From Candidatus Limisoma faecipullorum (lineage in GTDB: Bacteria > Bacteroidota > Bacteroidia > Bacteroidales > Muribaculaceae): 64,000 bases of DNA. The stretch is taken from assembly GCA_017694955.1 (NCBI GenBank), contig JADIMC010000053.1:1-64000 (forward strand), read 5' to 3'. Position numbers and translations under genes: made by a program. How positions within the stretch are numbered: position 1 is the stretch's first letter; every line of letters begins with the position of its first letter. Positions 1 through 10,107 of this stretch are shown one piece after another. The notes below the pieces were generated by a model, which was not told the origin of the DNA, made no database searches, and saw only the letters and a list, made by a program, of their open reading frames with translations.

Positions 1-2
1 GG

Positions 3-416
3 ACAGCATCGAAAGGCATTCTATGCGGGTTGCACCTTATATTAGGACTTCCCGGAGAAAACGAAAACGACATATTGGCGACTGCCGACAAAGTATCCGA
101 ATTACCTGTCGATGTAATCAAACTCCACCAACTGCAACTAATCAAAGGAACTAAGCTCGCCCGACAAGTGGAGCAAGGAGTACTGCAAATATGCCAATGG
201 AGCGTTGACGAATATATTAGCCTCTGCCTCCTGTTCATTGAACGCACACGCGGAGACATCGCCATAGAGCGTTTCGTGTCACAATCGCCCGACAATCTGC
301 TGATTTCACCCCGCTGGGGACTGAAAAACTACGAATTCACCAACCGCCTCAACGCCGAAATACGCCGCCACGGCACCGTACAAGGCTCGAAATACAAACA
401 AAGTGTTGAGAATTAA
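3..416 (+). CDS. Radical SAM protein, TIGR01212/YhcC-like family, C-terminal part (5' end outside window)
   Basis: Open frame runs in from the left edge (TASKGILCGLHLILGLPGENENDILAT...); GLPGE motif and C-terminal region typical of the family. Confidence 0.75.
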   Translation, partial: TASKGILCGLHLILGLPGENENDILATADKVSELPVDVIKLHQLQLIKGTKLARQVEQGVLQICQWSVDEYISLCLLFIERTRGDIAIERFVSQSPDNLLISPRWGLKNYEFTNRLNAEIRRHGTVQGSKYKQSVEN

Positions 417-600
417 TGAGCTATGTATGCCCAACTCTCAACACTTTTCTGTTCAACTCTTATAATAACGTGAGTCCAATATACGAATTGAAAGAGCTGT
501 GAAATCAAAAGAATGAATTACAAAGGTTTCACTTTTCAACGCACACCTTTCCAGCTTCCAAACGGATATAGGACAAGTTGATGACTGGTTTGAAAAATCC

Positions 601-1269
601 TTATTGCGGTTTCATTGTGAGCGTGCCATCAGGGGCTACTTCAAAGTCGATTTCATAGTAAACGATTGATGTGGTCCCGGCATTCGACACTGTTTCGTTG
701 CCTTTTTCAATTACGTTGAACGTGAATTCCGTGCGGTAGTCGGCAACATATTCACCTTTGCCGGAGCTTGATTCGGGTACTCCCGCCTTTATCCTGTACT
801 CTGCCAGCGATTTAAATTCATATTCCGCGGGAATCATAGCCTTTGCGTCTTCCAATTGCTTTGTGATTGCAGCTGGGTCGAGCTTACTTGCGTCAATAGG
901 CGTTATCTTCTCGTAGTCAAGCCCTTGACTGTACCAATGGTCAGGAGATATATCGGCGGGTTTCCAGCCGAGTTGACCTAAGAATCCTTGGCTGAACACC
1001 TGCCCGTTCGATTTTACGAGCTTCACGAAAATGCTGCCCAAATTAAGGTTGTTTTCTAATTTCTCAGAGTCGCTTGTGCCTTCGCTCCATTCGACTTGGA
1101 TAAGTTTCCACTCCTTGGGGTCAACGTTCTTGGTAGTGATTTCCTTTACTTTCTCTACCGCTTCGGGTGAGTCCATCGCAAGTTTTCCGAATGAGCTTGC
1201 ACCACCGCAAGAAGTGATTGCGCCTGCTGTCAGTGCGACTGCCATCAAATTTAAGAATTTGGCTTTCAT
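601..1269 (-). CDS. Hypothetical lipoprotein
   Basis: 222 aa ORF, signal peptide with lipobox (MKAKFLNLMAVALTAGAITSCGG). Confidence 0.7.
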   Translation of the reverse strand: MKAKFLNLMAVALTAGAITSCGGASSFGKLAMDSPEAVEKVKEITTKNVDPKEWKLIQVEWSEGTSDSEKLENNLNLGSIFVKLVKSNGQVFSQGFLGQLGWKPADISPDHWYSQGLDYEKITPIDASKLDPAAITKQLEDAKAMIPAEYEFKSLAEYRIKAGVPESSSGKGEYVADYRTEFTFNVIEKGNETVSNAGTTSIVYYEIDFEVAPDGTLTMKPQ

Positions 1270-1361
1270 AAATAAGGTATGTTTTAAAATTTATAAATAG
1301 TTAGTTGGTTTGAATTTTAATTGGTCTTTCAATATTGCAAATATACAGAAAAGGGGTATTA

Positions 1362-1369
1362 CCCCCCCC
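1362..1369. repeat. C8/G8 homopolymer upstream of the 601-1269 lipoprotein gene
   Basis: accccccccg read directly; about 16 nt upstream (minus strand) of a TATATTTG -7-like element at 1338-1345. Confidence 0.7.
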
Positions 1370-1559
1370 GATTTGGTTAAAAAATCATAATTTCACCTTA
1401 ATTTGAGATGCTTTTTCCCAATGCACCATCGCCAATATTTACTTTTCTACCACCAAATAAATGCGTTGATTGATATTCCTATCTATGTTGACATTAGACT
1501 TGACAAGGCATAGCCAGTAAACACATTGTAATACAGATCCATAAAGGCAGCGGACAGGA

Positions 1560-1582
1560 AACCCGCGGCTTTGCCGCGGGTT
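1560..1582. repeat. GC-rich hairpin AACCCGCGGC-TTT-GCCGCGGGTT, REP-like
   Basis: Perfect 10-bp stem; resembles the second hairpin of the 14.4/43.5 kb units; no T-run follows. Confidence 0.6.
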
Positions 1583-1704
1583 GTTCATACGAAGAGTCTA
1601 TAAGACTTTTAACTGTCAAACAAGTAATCATCTATTCTCTTTTGACTTATAGAATAAATCCTACTATATCGATCTCCCGACACTTTCTGCTCAACGTTTA
1701 CAAA

Positions 1705-2541
1705 CTATTTATAAAGCGCCTTGCTAAGCTCTTCCAGACCGGATTCACCAGGCAAACCGGGATAAGCCTCTTTCATCGCATCCACGAAAGCCTGTGCCGT
1801 TTTGTTTTCCTCAAGCAAATCTTTCATCTTCTTCAGATAAGCAATTTTGAACTCCACAGCATCGCGTGTAGCCGCCCCGCCATGACCGCCGGCAAACAGC
1901 GTCGCCCCAGAAGCCAACGAGTTTTCCGCTTCCGCGATTTCCGCGTCGATGGCAGCCGGAGATGAAACTTGCAGGTGGCTGACATGGGCCTTTGCCGGAG
2001 TCCAATGTGTATAATAAGCCTTGCCACCTATCAAGATACTGGCAGCAGGGAAATCGGATGTCGCACCGCAACGGAACTCGAAAGTCATCCCTGCCCAAGT
2101 CTGCGTAGTGCCGAAAGGCACTTCCGTTACAACTCCCGTAGGCATCTCTGTCATAGAGTCGCCCCACATTTCCTCAAAGTGTTTCATCATGCCTCCATAG
2201 ACAGGTCCTTTGGAAAAAGTATCCATACCTTCCGCCATAATCTGGTCGTGGCTGCCCGTACCGCCCACGTGATAGTCAGAAATGATTTTTTCCACAGGCT
2301 TGCCCAGTTTATTAATGTAGCTGTCGAACTCCGCCACATTGTCCTTGAACAAAGGATGCTCCATTGTCACAAGCGAGTCTTTGCCCTCAACAATGTAACT
2401 TGCATCTGCCATCACATCATTAGTATAATATACATGCAGCTTAAAATTACCGAGGTCGTGCACCTCGAAACGTCCTTTTGTCTGTGCCATAACTGTAATT
2501 GTTAAAATATTCAACAAAATAAATAATGCTTTTCTCATCAT
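1705..2541 (-). CDS. Secreted metallo-beta-lactamase-fold-like protein with degenerate metal motif
   Basis: Signal peptide; overall MBL-like layout (DYHVGGTGSHD, AGGHGG) without a canonical HxHxDH. Confidence 0.55.
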   Translation of the reverse strand: MMRKALFILLNILTITVMAQTKGRFEVHDLGNFKLHVYYTNDVMADASYIVEGKDSLVTMEHPLFKDNVAEFDSYINKLGKPVEKIISDYHVGGTGSHDQIMAEGMDTFSKGPVYGGMMKHFEEMWGDSMTEMPTGVVTEVPFGTTQTWAGMTFEFRCGATSDFPAASILIGGKAYYTHWTPAKAHVSHLQVSSPAAIDAEIAEAENSLASGATLFAGGHGGAATRDAVEFKIAYLKKMKDLLEENKTAQAFVDAMKEAYPGLPGESGLEELSKALYK

Positions 2542-2787
2542 ATTTCTATTTTAATGACCATAAATATCGCACCCAATAGCAACTAAAAGTTTCTTTATCA
2601 CTTTTACACTGCAAAAGTAATACGCAATTGTACTCAAAACAAGTGGGTTCTCCGACGTAAGCTACTTACCCCAATGAAAGCATCACTGATTGCCAACCAA
2701 TTAGAATAATAATTTTTTTAAAAAAGTTTCTTGCCGATTAAAAGAAATCTACATACTTTTGTAGAGTAATTTGACACACATAATATT

Positions 2788-3198
2788 ATGGACAGGACAA
2801 CGATAGAAGACGCAGCATATCCGAATTGCCCAATACGCAACATCTTATCAAGACTTTGCGACAAATGGTCGCTTTTGGTCATCTATACGCTCAACAAGGC
2901 AGGAAAATCAGCCGTGCGCTTCAAGGAATTGCAGCGTGAGATACCCGATATATCGCAAAAAATGCTGACCGTGACACTGCGTACATTGGAAAGCGACGGC
3001 TATGTCACTCGCACCGTGTATCCCGAGGTACCCCCAAGAGTAGAGTATGCGCTGACACCGCGTACCCATACCCTGCTCCCACACATAGATGCATTAATGA
3101 AATGGGCAATAGAAAATAATGATTCCATCATAAATGATAGGAAAAAGGCAAACGCAAAAAATAACCTTGCCATTAAACACCAATGCCAACTAAAATAA
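2788..3198 (+). CDS. HxlR-family winged-helix transcriptional regulator
   Basis: CPIRNILSRLCDKWSLLVIYTL...RFKELQREIPDISQKMLTVTLRTLESDGYVTR is typical HxlR; TACTTTTG -7 element at 2754-2761. Confidence 0.9.
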   Translation: MDRTTIEDAAYPNCPIRNILSRLCDKWSLLVIYTLNKAGKSAVRFKELQREIPDISQKMLTVTLRTLESDGYVTRTVYPEVPPRVEYALTPRTHTLLPHIDALMKWAIENNDSIINDRKKANAKNNLAIKHQCQLK

Positions 3199-3206
3199 AA
3201 GAAAAT

Positions 3207-3243
3207 GGAACGCCGCATAAGAAAAAATCTTATGAAGCGTTCC
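3207..3243. other. Long stem-loop between convergent genes
   Basis: GGAACGC-CG-CATAAGA / TCTTATG-AA-GCGTTCC: 14 paired bases with a 2x2 internal loop. Confidence 0.6.
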
Positions 3244-3269
3244 GTCTATGCTGTCCAACTATATATTAA

Positions 3270-3995
3270 TCAATTTCCCATACGGAAATCTGTCACCGAT
3301 TTTTGCTCTAACGAAATATCCTCGAAAACACTTTTACAAATTCCTGTTTTTGGGCATTGGCTTGAAATACCAACCCACAGGCTGTCAGGATAATTGTTTT
3401 TATAAAGCCGGACCATATACCACTCGTTCTTGTCAAATGAATAATAGCTCGCCAGCGTACGTGTATCAGAAGAGAAACGCAAATATACAGATGCCGAATC
3501 GAGTTTTTCATGATTATTGTCGTCGGAAGTTCCTACAGTCCTGACAGTAACTATGCGGTGATTTCCGCGCTCATCCTGTTCAAAAGCAAGTTTATGCCAC
3601 AAAGTGTCATTGGCATATATAAAAATGTCGGCGGCATTATAAGTTCCTTCCTCAGTAAATCCGGGAGTGACTTTTACTGTAAACGTAAACGGTTTTGTAT
3701 TGTCTATTGCGGAAAGCAATATAGGAGCATTGTCGCTTACCGACCCATTAGGATCCCGAAAAAAGTCACGTTTTTCCGCACAACTAAATTCGAGAATGCT
3801 GTCACCTTTCACAGCCACACAAGTATCCGCACCATTAAGAGCACCGGTAAAAGATACTCCATTAAAGCGGACATCACACCTTGAAACATTCACGACACCA
3901 GCATCACTACCATCCATTTGCACGGCAGATTTTTGTTTACAACCTTGCATCGCAAACATACCGGCAAAAACCAATAATACAATCGTTTTCTTCAT
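3270..3995 (-). CDS. DUF1349-like lipoprotein
   Basis: Lipobox (MFAMQGCKQ); concanavalin-like DUF1349 features (FFRDPNGS...W). Confidence 0.6.
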   Translation of the reverse strand: MKKTIVLLVFAGMFAMQGCKQKSAVQMDGSDAGVVNVSRCDVRFNGVSFTGALNGADTCVAVKGDSILEFSCAEKRDFFRDPNGSVSDNAPILLSAIDNTKPFTFTVKVTPGFTEEGTYNAADIFIYANDTLWHKLAFEQDERGNHRIVTVRTVGTSDDNNHEKLDSASVYLRFSSDTRTLASYYSFDKNEWYMVRLYKNNYPDSLWVGISSQCPKTGICKSVFEDISLEQKSVTDFRMGN

Positions 3996-4147
3996 ATATT
4001 CCTTATTTTATAATTAATTTTCATCCATTTACAAATGCTTTACATTATCTTTGCACCTATCTTATAGCGGATTAGGACAATCTTTTACAATGCAAAATTA
4101 AAGCGACCGAACAGGATGCACAATAGTTAAAATTAGCCATTTTCATT

Positions 4148-4915
4148 ATGGATGACCAAGAGCAAAAATTAAAGGAACTTTTTACAGAACAAGATTTTCG
4201 CGAATCAGAGAATGGCAATTCCGAGATATTGGCACAAAGGAAGTCATTGGCACAATCCTTCGCAGAAACAGGAAATGGCATTGCAGTGCTGTCCGACTAT
4301 CAAAAAGACATCAGTTACATTTATTCCGGTGCTTTAGGAAAGAAAATAGGATTAGAGAGTAATTCAATAAAAGAATTTTCAGCTTTTGAGGAAGCCATTT
4401 TCAAACACGTACCGTATGAGGAATTAATAGAACGGCATATATTAGAGCTGCGTTTCTTCCAACTGCAAAAGACATTACCTGTTTGTGAACGCCCTTATTA
4501 CTGTATGCTCAATTCTCTTCATTTCAGAACTACAAACCAAAAATACATTCCTATTCTCCACCAATCTTATTATTTGGAAAGCTTCCCGAACGGAAGCATT
4601 TGGCTGGCATTGTGCCTCTATACTCCTTTTGTTGAAAACAATAAACAAATAATTCGTGAGATAATCAATAATAAAACCGGTGAGACCGTATTATCCGACA
4701 CATACAAGCAGCTTGACAAACAAATTCTTTCAGAACGGGAGAAAGAAGTGATATCGTTATTGGCAAAAGGGCAAAGCAGCAAACAAATTGCAGACATCCT
4801 GAATATATCAGTAAATACGGTCTATCGCCACCGGCAAAACATTCTTGCTGCATTACAAGTCAGCAATACGGCGGCAGCCGTTGAAATTGCCGTTCGCCTG
4901 AATTTGATTCATTAA
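4148..4915 (+). CDS. LuxR-type HTH transcriptional regulator
   Basis: C-terminal LSEREKEVISLLAKGQSSKQIADILNISVNTVYRHRQNIL. Confidence 0.88.
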   Translation: MDDQEQKLKELFTEQDFRESENGNSEILAQRKSLAQSFAETGNGIAVLSDYQKDISYIYSGALGKKIGLESNSIKEFSAFEEAIFKHVPYEELIERHILELRFFQLQKTLPVCERPYYCMLNSLHFRTTNQKYIPILHQSYYLESFPNGSIWLALCLYTPFVENNKQIIREIINNKTGETVLSDTYKQLDKQILSEREKEVISLLAKGQSSKQIADILNISVNTVYRHRQNILAALQVSNTAAAVEIAVRLNLIH

Positions 4916-4930
4916 ATAGCATACAGGCCT

Positions 4931-5030
4931 TCATTATATTTCAATAATATAGGATGCGCCTCGGCATAATCAAGTTTGAAAACTCCGTTTTCATTTGCTT
5001 CTGCGCTCGGCTTTCATTACATTTGCAATA
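4931..5030. repeat. Dispersed promoter-bearing intergenic repeat, copy A
   Basis: Aligns over about 100 bp with 61990-62092, ending in TACATTTG upstream of the 5048 ATG. Confidence 0.75.
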
Positions 5031-5047
5031 CACTAATAATTAACCAG

Positions 5048-5539
5048 ATGAAAAAGAGCATCGAGATAACCGAAAAAGACCTACAATTCCTGAAAACGGC
5101 TTCCGACATTGCACTGCGCAGCGTCGGCGAAGGCGGCGGGCCGTTCGGGGCTGTAATAGTGAAGGACGGAAAGATAGTGGCGGAAGCCAGCAATTCCGTA
5201 ACCATCGACAACGACCCTACGGCACATGCCGAAGTCAACGCCATCCGCAAGGCTTGCAGCAGTTTAGGCACGTTCAAGCTCGACGGCTGCTACATCTACA
5301 GTTCGTGCGAGCCGTGCCCGATGTGCCTCAGCGCACTCTATTGGGCAGGAGTGGCGCGCATATATTATGGAAACACAAAAGAAGACGCCGACGCCATCGA
5401 CTTCAGCGACAAATTCATCTACGATGAGTTGGACAAGCCACAATCCGAGCGCACAATACCGTGCATCCACATTCCCGGGACAGACGCAATAGAAGCGTTC
5501 CGCGCGTGGCAAGCGAAACCCGACAAGACCGAGTATTAG
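5048..5539 (+). CDS. Nucleoside deaminase (guanine deaminase/CMP deaminase-like)
   Basis: HAEVNAIRKA and SCEPCPMCLSALYWAG zinc motifs; start set at MKKSIEITEKD, downstream of the promoter repeat. Confidence 0.9.
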   Translation: MKKSIEITEKDLQFLKTASDIALRSVGEGGGPFGAVIVKDGKIVAEASNSVTIDNDPTAHAEVNAIRKACSSLGTFKLDGCYIYSSCEPCPMCLSALYWAGVARIYYGNTKEDADAIDFSDKFIYDELDKPQSERTIPCIHIPGTDAIEAFRAWQAKPDKTEY

Positions 5540-5566
5540 CCGATAGTTCTAAAATCAGAAAGTAAA

Positions 5567-5604
5567 AAAAGGGTTACAAGCTAAAATCCACCTGTAACCC
5601 TTTA
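5567..5604. terminator. Bidirectional rho-independent-like terminator
   Basis: AAAGGGTTACA ... TGTAACCCTTT between convergent genes. Confidence 0.75.
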
Positions 5605-5631
5605 CTTAGATCTTATAACCTGCGGATAAAA

Positions 5632-6210
5632 TCAATAGTATTCATTGATTTTCTGCTGCGGATAAAGCAGCATATCGTTCATAACCTTGTCGGCACGCAT
5701 TTTTCCGAGTTCTATCTTCAGAATTTCGTATGCAAGATTCAAAGTTGATGACGGACCGTTGGCTGTGACAATATTACCGTCAACCACTCCACGTGCATCA
5801 ATCATTTTTGCCCCTTTGCACAACTCCTCAAATCCCGGATAGCAAGTGGCTTCCTTGCCTTCAAGCAATCCCATTTGACCAAGCACCACAGCCGGTGATG
5901 CGCAAATAGCGCCTATCTTTCCTCCCTTTGCGTTATGAGCAAGCAACATCTCACGCAAAGTCTCACACTCATACAGATTGGTCGCACCAGGCATACCGCC
6001 AGGCAGTATCAACCATTCCGCATCCGATGTATCTATTTCGCTGATCAATGCATCAGCTATAACTTTCACTGAATGAGCACCAACAACTTCATTCGAATCG
6101 GAAATGGAAACTGTCTTCACATCCAATCCGCCGCGCCTGAGCACGTCAACAGTTCCGAGGGCCTCTATTTCCTCAAAACCGTTTGCAAAAAACAAATAAG
6201 ACGTTTTCAT
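5632..6210 (-). CDS. DJ-1/PfpI family protein
   Basis: MKTSYLFFANGFEEIEALGTVDVLRRGG...LPGGMPGATNL...GAICASPAVVLG; ORF start trimmed to 6210. Confidence 0.9.
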   Translation of the reverse strand: MKTSYLFFANGFEEIEALGTVDVLRRGGLDVKTVSISDSNEVVGAHSVKVIADALISEIDTSDAEWLILPGGMPGATNLYECETLREMLLAHNAKGGKIGAICASPAVVLGQMGLLEGKEATCYPGFEELCKGAKMIDARGVVDGNIVTANGPSSTLNLAYEILKIELGKMRADKVMNDMLLYPQQKINEYY

Positions 6211-6354
6211 AAATCTGAATATTAATGGGTTAACCAAATAACATATATTAATGGAGCTTTTTACAACGTAAAAATATGTATAAATTTTCTTTTTGCAAAC
6301 TTTTAACCATAGAAAATTATAATTTTGCACCAAAATAGCAGATATCATATCAAT

Positions 6355-7377
6355 ATGAACAACTCTAAACAGACAAGAGCCATAATACTCGCAATAATAG
6401 GCGTCATAGGAATAATCGCAGTCTTTACGATAAAACCCGAAAGGGAAAGGTGGATAAACAACTCCGGAATAACATGGAACACAGAATACAATATAAAATA
6501 CTGTCACCATACGAATCTTTCCGATTCAACAATATCAGTATTGAGGAAAGTCGAATTAAGCGTGTCGCCTTTCAACAAAAAATCACGCATCACAGCCATC
6601 AACGAGAATCGTTCCGACACCCTCGACGTATATTTGTCACGGCTCTATGACAAATCTGTCGAAATTAACCGCGAAAGCGGAGGAGCATTCGACCCCACGG
6701 TATCTCCCCTTGTCAATCTTTGGGGATTCGGATATAAGAAAACGGACAAACCGAGCCAGCAAGCCATCGATTCGATATTGGCATTCGTCGGCATCAACAA
6801 AACCGACAAGAAAGGGAATGTACTTATAAAATCCGACGACCGTATCACATTTAATTTCAGTGCAATTGCGAAGGGAATGGGATGCGATGAGGTGGGAAAG
6901 ATGCTTGAGCGCAACGGTGTTACCGACTATATCGTGGAAATCGGAGGCGAAATTACGGCAAAAGGACATAATCCGAAAGGACAAAAATGGCGTATTTCCA
7001 TCGACAAACCTATAAATGCCAACGACACGGTCATACACCATTCTGCAGGAATAATCGAAATCACGGATTGCGGAATAGCGACTTCCGGCAATTACCGCAA
7101 CTATCATACCGACAGCGCAGGCAACAAAGTGGCACATACGATAAACCCACACACCGGGATGCCTGAACAATCCGACGTGCTGAGCGCAACGGTAATTGCC
7201 CCTGACTGTATGACAGCCGATGCCTATGCAACCACTTTTATGGTTCTCGGACTTGAAAAATCAAAGAAACTGCTTGACAAACATCCTGAAATATCGGCAA
7301 TGCTGATTACTTCCGACAACGGAAACTCTTTCAAGATATGGGAAAGCGACAACTTCCCCAAAATGCAACAACACTAA
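6355..7377 (+). CDS. apbE: FAD:protein FMN transferase (ApbE family)
   Basis: NFSAIAKGMGCDEV, EIGGEITAKGHN, TSGNYRNY, HTINPHTG motifs. Confidence 0.9.
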   Translation: MNNSKQTRAIILAIIGVIGIIAVFTIKPERERWINNSGITWNTEYNIKYCHHTNLSDSTISVLRKVELSVSPFNKKSRITAINENRSDTLDVYLSRLYDKSVEINRESGGAFDPTVSPLVNLWGFGYKKTDKPSQQAIDSILAFVGINKTDKKGNVLIKSDDRITFNFSAIAKGMGCDEVGKMLERNGVTDYIVEIGGEITAKGHNPKGQKWRISIDKPINANDTVIHHSAGIIEITDCGIATSGNYRNYHTDSAGNKVAHTINPHTGMPEQSDVLSATVIAPDCMTADAYATTFMVLGLEKSKKLLDKHPEISAMLITSDNGNSFKIWESDNFPKMQQH

Positions 7378-8441
7378 TTACAAATCTCGAACGTAACTCT
7401 CAGCAACCCGACCACATCACAACTACCATCCGCCACAATGCAATGAACAGCAGGCTGCAACGACAGATATTTCCACACCGGACATATCACCGACAGCTCG
7501 ACATCTGTCTCGTCAATTCCAAGCGGACAGAATATACGATTGGCTGACAATCCCACCGACAGGTCCATTTTCGAAACGCCTGTGGCAAGAACCGCACCGG
7601 AAACATATCCACGACATTCCACCTCACTGCCAGGATGCCATCCCCCTTGCGCCATCACACTCAACTGTGCTTCACCAATAGTTGCAACATATTGCTCTAC
7701 ATTCGCCCAATAGCTTGAACGCACCCCGCCTCTGTTTCCTCCGGAATCAAGCATATACCCTAACTCGTACAATGAGAAGGACTCATCTTCGTCATCCGGG
7801 AGGTATGAAACCGAACCAATATTAAGCACGCCATCCGATACAGGACAAAAACGGAATTGACGATTGAAAGCATCAGATGAGACACCGTTATACAAGCTCT
7901 CCTTAAGCTTCCATTTCTCATTCGGACTGTATTCAAAATGCAATGCCAACGCCGACATCGGGAAAGTAGGCAAAGCATATTCCATAGAAAGCACCGGGAA
8001 ATTTCCATACGACGAACCTGTAAAAAACGACGTGACAGGAGTGTTGAAATAATCTTCATCCATCGAACGGAGACCGGCAAAAACATACAATCTGTCATCA
8101 AACGTATGCCCCAAACCAGCCTTTACCAAACGGAAAGCCTTATCTTCTCCGGCATCAAGATTAGAATATCCCTGCACATCATCAGCAACCGGAGTACCGG
8201 CACAATATGAAGACAGTGCTGCAATCTCAAAACCACCGTCATCCCATAGTTCCATATTGGCGCCGACTTCCAGCAGATTAGCCCATCCTGTTGCTCCGCC
8301 GGTCATATTCCACTGTCCCTCAGTGTGCAATGCAACTCCCCATTCACATTCAAATTCACCGCATTCCACCGTCGCACACATATACAACGGGAACAAAAAA
8401 ACCACAGCGCGTTTCGACAGGCGCGTTCTAAACAAATTCAT
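7374..8441 (-). CDS. OprB-like carbohydrate-selective porin family protein
   Basis: 355 aa beta-rich OM protein with OprB-like spacing (GLRSMDEDYFNTP, STYELGY-like segments). Confidence 0.5.
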   Translation of the reverse strand: MNLFRTRLSKRAVVFLFPLYMCATVECGEFECEWGVALHTEGQWNMTGGATGWANLLEVGANMELWDDGGFEIAALSSYCAGTPVADDVQGYSNLDAGEDKAFRLVKAGLGHTFDDRLYVFAGLRSMDEDYFNTPVTSFFTGSSYGNFPVLSMEYALPTFPMSALALHFEYSPNEKWKLKESLYNGVSSDAFNRQFRFCPVSDGVLNIGSVSYLPDDEDESFSLYELGYMLDSGGNRGGVRSSYWANVEQYVATIGEAQLSVMAQGGWHPGSEVECRGYVSGAVLATGVSKMDLSVGLSANRIFCPLGIDETDVELSVICPVWKYLSLQPAVHCIVADGSCDVVGLLRVTFEICN

Positions 8442-8488
8442 TTATAATTATGTAACCGATTAACTACAAAAAACCAAGGACTGCAAAG

Positions 8489-9439
8489 TCAAGCAGTCAC
8501 TGTCAGCAATGTTGCCTTACCTATTATGTCAAGCCCCGTAATCTCCGCCGGGACAAGGACTGTTTCACCCTGACTCAGCTCTATGGAAGTCGCATTATCG
8601 CATTTCAGCACAGCTTCCCCAACAAGGCACATAACCACCAAAAAAGAATCCTCCTTACATTCCCTATGGAAAGTCCCGTCAGTGATAATACGGTCAACAG
8701 TGAAATACTCGCAATCAACCAGCTTGACTTCCCCATGGCTATCTCTGTCATAATCCACAAGGTAATCATCTTCTACAGAATAGTTGATTGCCATTTTTGC
8801 CCGCTCTGTATGCAAATCACGCGGCTTACCATTGCTGTCAAGACGTCCGAAATCATATACCCGGTAAGTGATGTCGGATGCCTGTTGCACCTCGACAAGC
8901 AAATTGCCGGCACCTATCGAATGAATTCTTCCTGGCGGAAGGAAAAACAAATCGCCGTCATGCGAATAATGGCATGCCACAACATCCATTATGGTATTGT
9001 CGGCAACTCGTCTTTCATATTCCTCCGGAGTGATTTCCTCCTTTAATCCTGAATAAATCTTGGCATCATCGTCAGCCTTTATAACATACCACATTTCGGT
9101 TTTACCCGAACCGTTATGAAACATCTGCGCCACACGGTCGTCAGGATGCACCTGCAGCGAAAGATTCTCCTTAGCATCTATTATTTTAACAAGCAAAGGG
9201 AAATCACACCCGAACTTCTCATAGATATGCCGCCCTACAAGCCGCTCCTTAAGGACCCCTATCACCTGCTTCAATGTCAATCCTTCAAATATGCCGCCTA
9301 CGGCAACAGTCTCTTTCCCGTCAAGGCATGACAGTTCCCAGCTTTCTCCGATATTATGCAAATCGGTAGCCATTCCCTTATATGATGCTATCTTTTCTCC
9401 TCCCCATAAGACCGTCTTGAAATATGGAGAAAATTTCAT
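8489..9439 (-). CDS. manA: Mannose-6-phosphate isomerase, class I
   Basis: PLLVKIIDAKENLSLQVHPDD, KTEMWYVIKAD, PGRIHSIGAGNLLVEVQQASDITYRVYDFGR; start at MKFSPYFKTVLWGG. Confidence 0.9.
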   Translation of the reverse strand: MKFSPYFKTVLWGGEKIASYKGMATDLHNIGESWELSCLDGKETVAVGGIFEGLTLKQVIGVLKERLVGRHIYEKFGCDFPLLVKIIDAKENLSLQVHPDDRVAQMFHNGSGKTEMWYVIKADDDAKIYSGLKEEITPEEYERRVADNTIMDVVACHYSHDGDLFFLPPGRIHSIGAGNLLVEVQQASDITYRVYDFGRLDSNGKPRDLHTERAKMAINYSVEDDYLVDYDRDSHGEVKLVDCEYFTVDRIITDGTFHRECKEDSFLVVMCLVGEAVLKCDNATSIELSQGETVLVPAEITGLDIIGKATLLTVTA

Positions 9440-9731
9440 AGGAGCTATCGCCTTTATACTATTATCTATGTATTCTTCCACAAATGTGAAACCGTTACAA
9501 TTTACACTCACCTCATATCGCTTGACAGAAACTCAAAGAAATATGAGAAATCATAATTTTTGCAAAGATAATGAAAGTTGATAGCAATACAAAAAGCTCA
9601 ATTATTAACATCGCAGAAACCGGAACGTCGTCAACACATATTTTCAACATCACATTATCGGCACATCAGACTAACACACAACCGTTTACACCAGTAAGAC
9701 AATAATCATCCGACAAAAAAACGCATAATAA

Positions 9732-9763
9732 TTTGCACATTTCACAAATTAGGCTTAACTTTG
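9732..9763 (+). promoter_or_regulatory. tRNA-Lys promoter, Bacteroidetes type
   Basis: TTTG (9732-9735) - 20 nt - TAACTTTG (9756-9763). Confidence 0.7.
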
Positions 9764-9797
9764 CACTCGCAATCAGGAAAACTGACTGCTCAATGAT

Positions 9798-9873
9798 GAT
9801 TCGCTAGCTCAGCTGGTAGAGCACAACACTTTTAATGTTGGGGTCTTGGGTTCGAGCCCCAAGCGGATCACCA
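9798..9873 (+). tRNA. tRNA-Lys (anticodon TTT), CCA encoded
   Basis: Acceptor GATTCGC/GCGGATC, anticodon stem CAACA-CTTTTAA-TGTTG, GGTTCGAGCC T-loop, CCA at 9871-9873. Confidence 0.95.
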
Positions 9874-9875
9874 GG

Positions 9876-9913
9876 AGAATCGCCAATCAAAAAGACTGGC
9901 GATTCTTTTTTTC
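9876..9913 (+). terminator. tRNA-Lys terminator
   Basis: AGAATCGCCA...TGGCGATTCT followed by T-run. Confidence 0.85.
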
Positions 9914-10107
9914 ATATCTTGTCAACACAAAATATTGTTAAAATACAGGCTTTTGCGCTTACCCTATTTCAATAGTGCAAATAATGCCTTATATTTGCAC
10001 ACGGAAATAAAATCATACCTGTTTTAAGCTATAAATCTTTAGGAATCAGTTTAGTTACATAGATATTAACGCCGAGAGGCTTGTTAAATTTAAACCCAAT
10101 TATCAAG

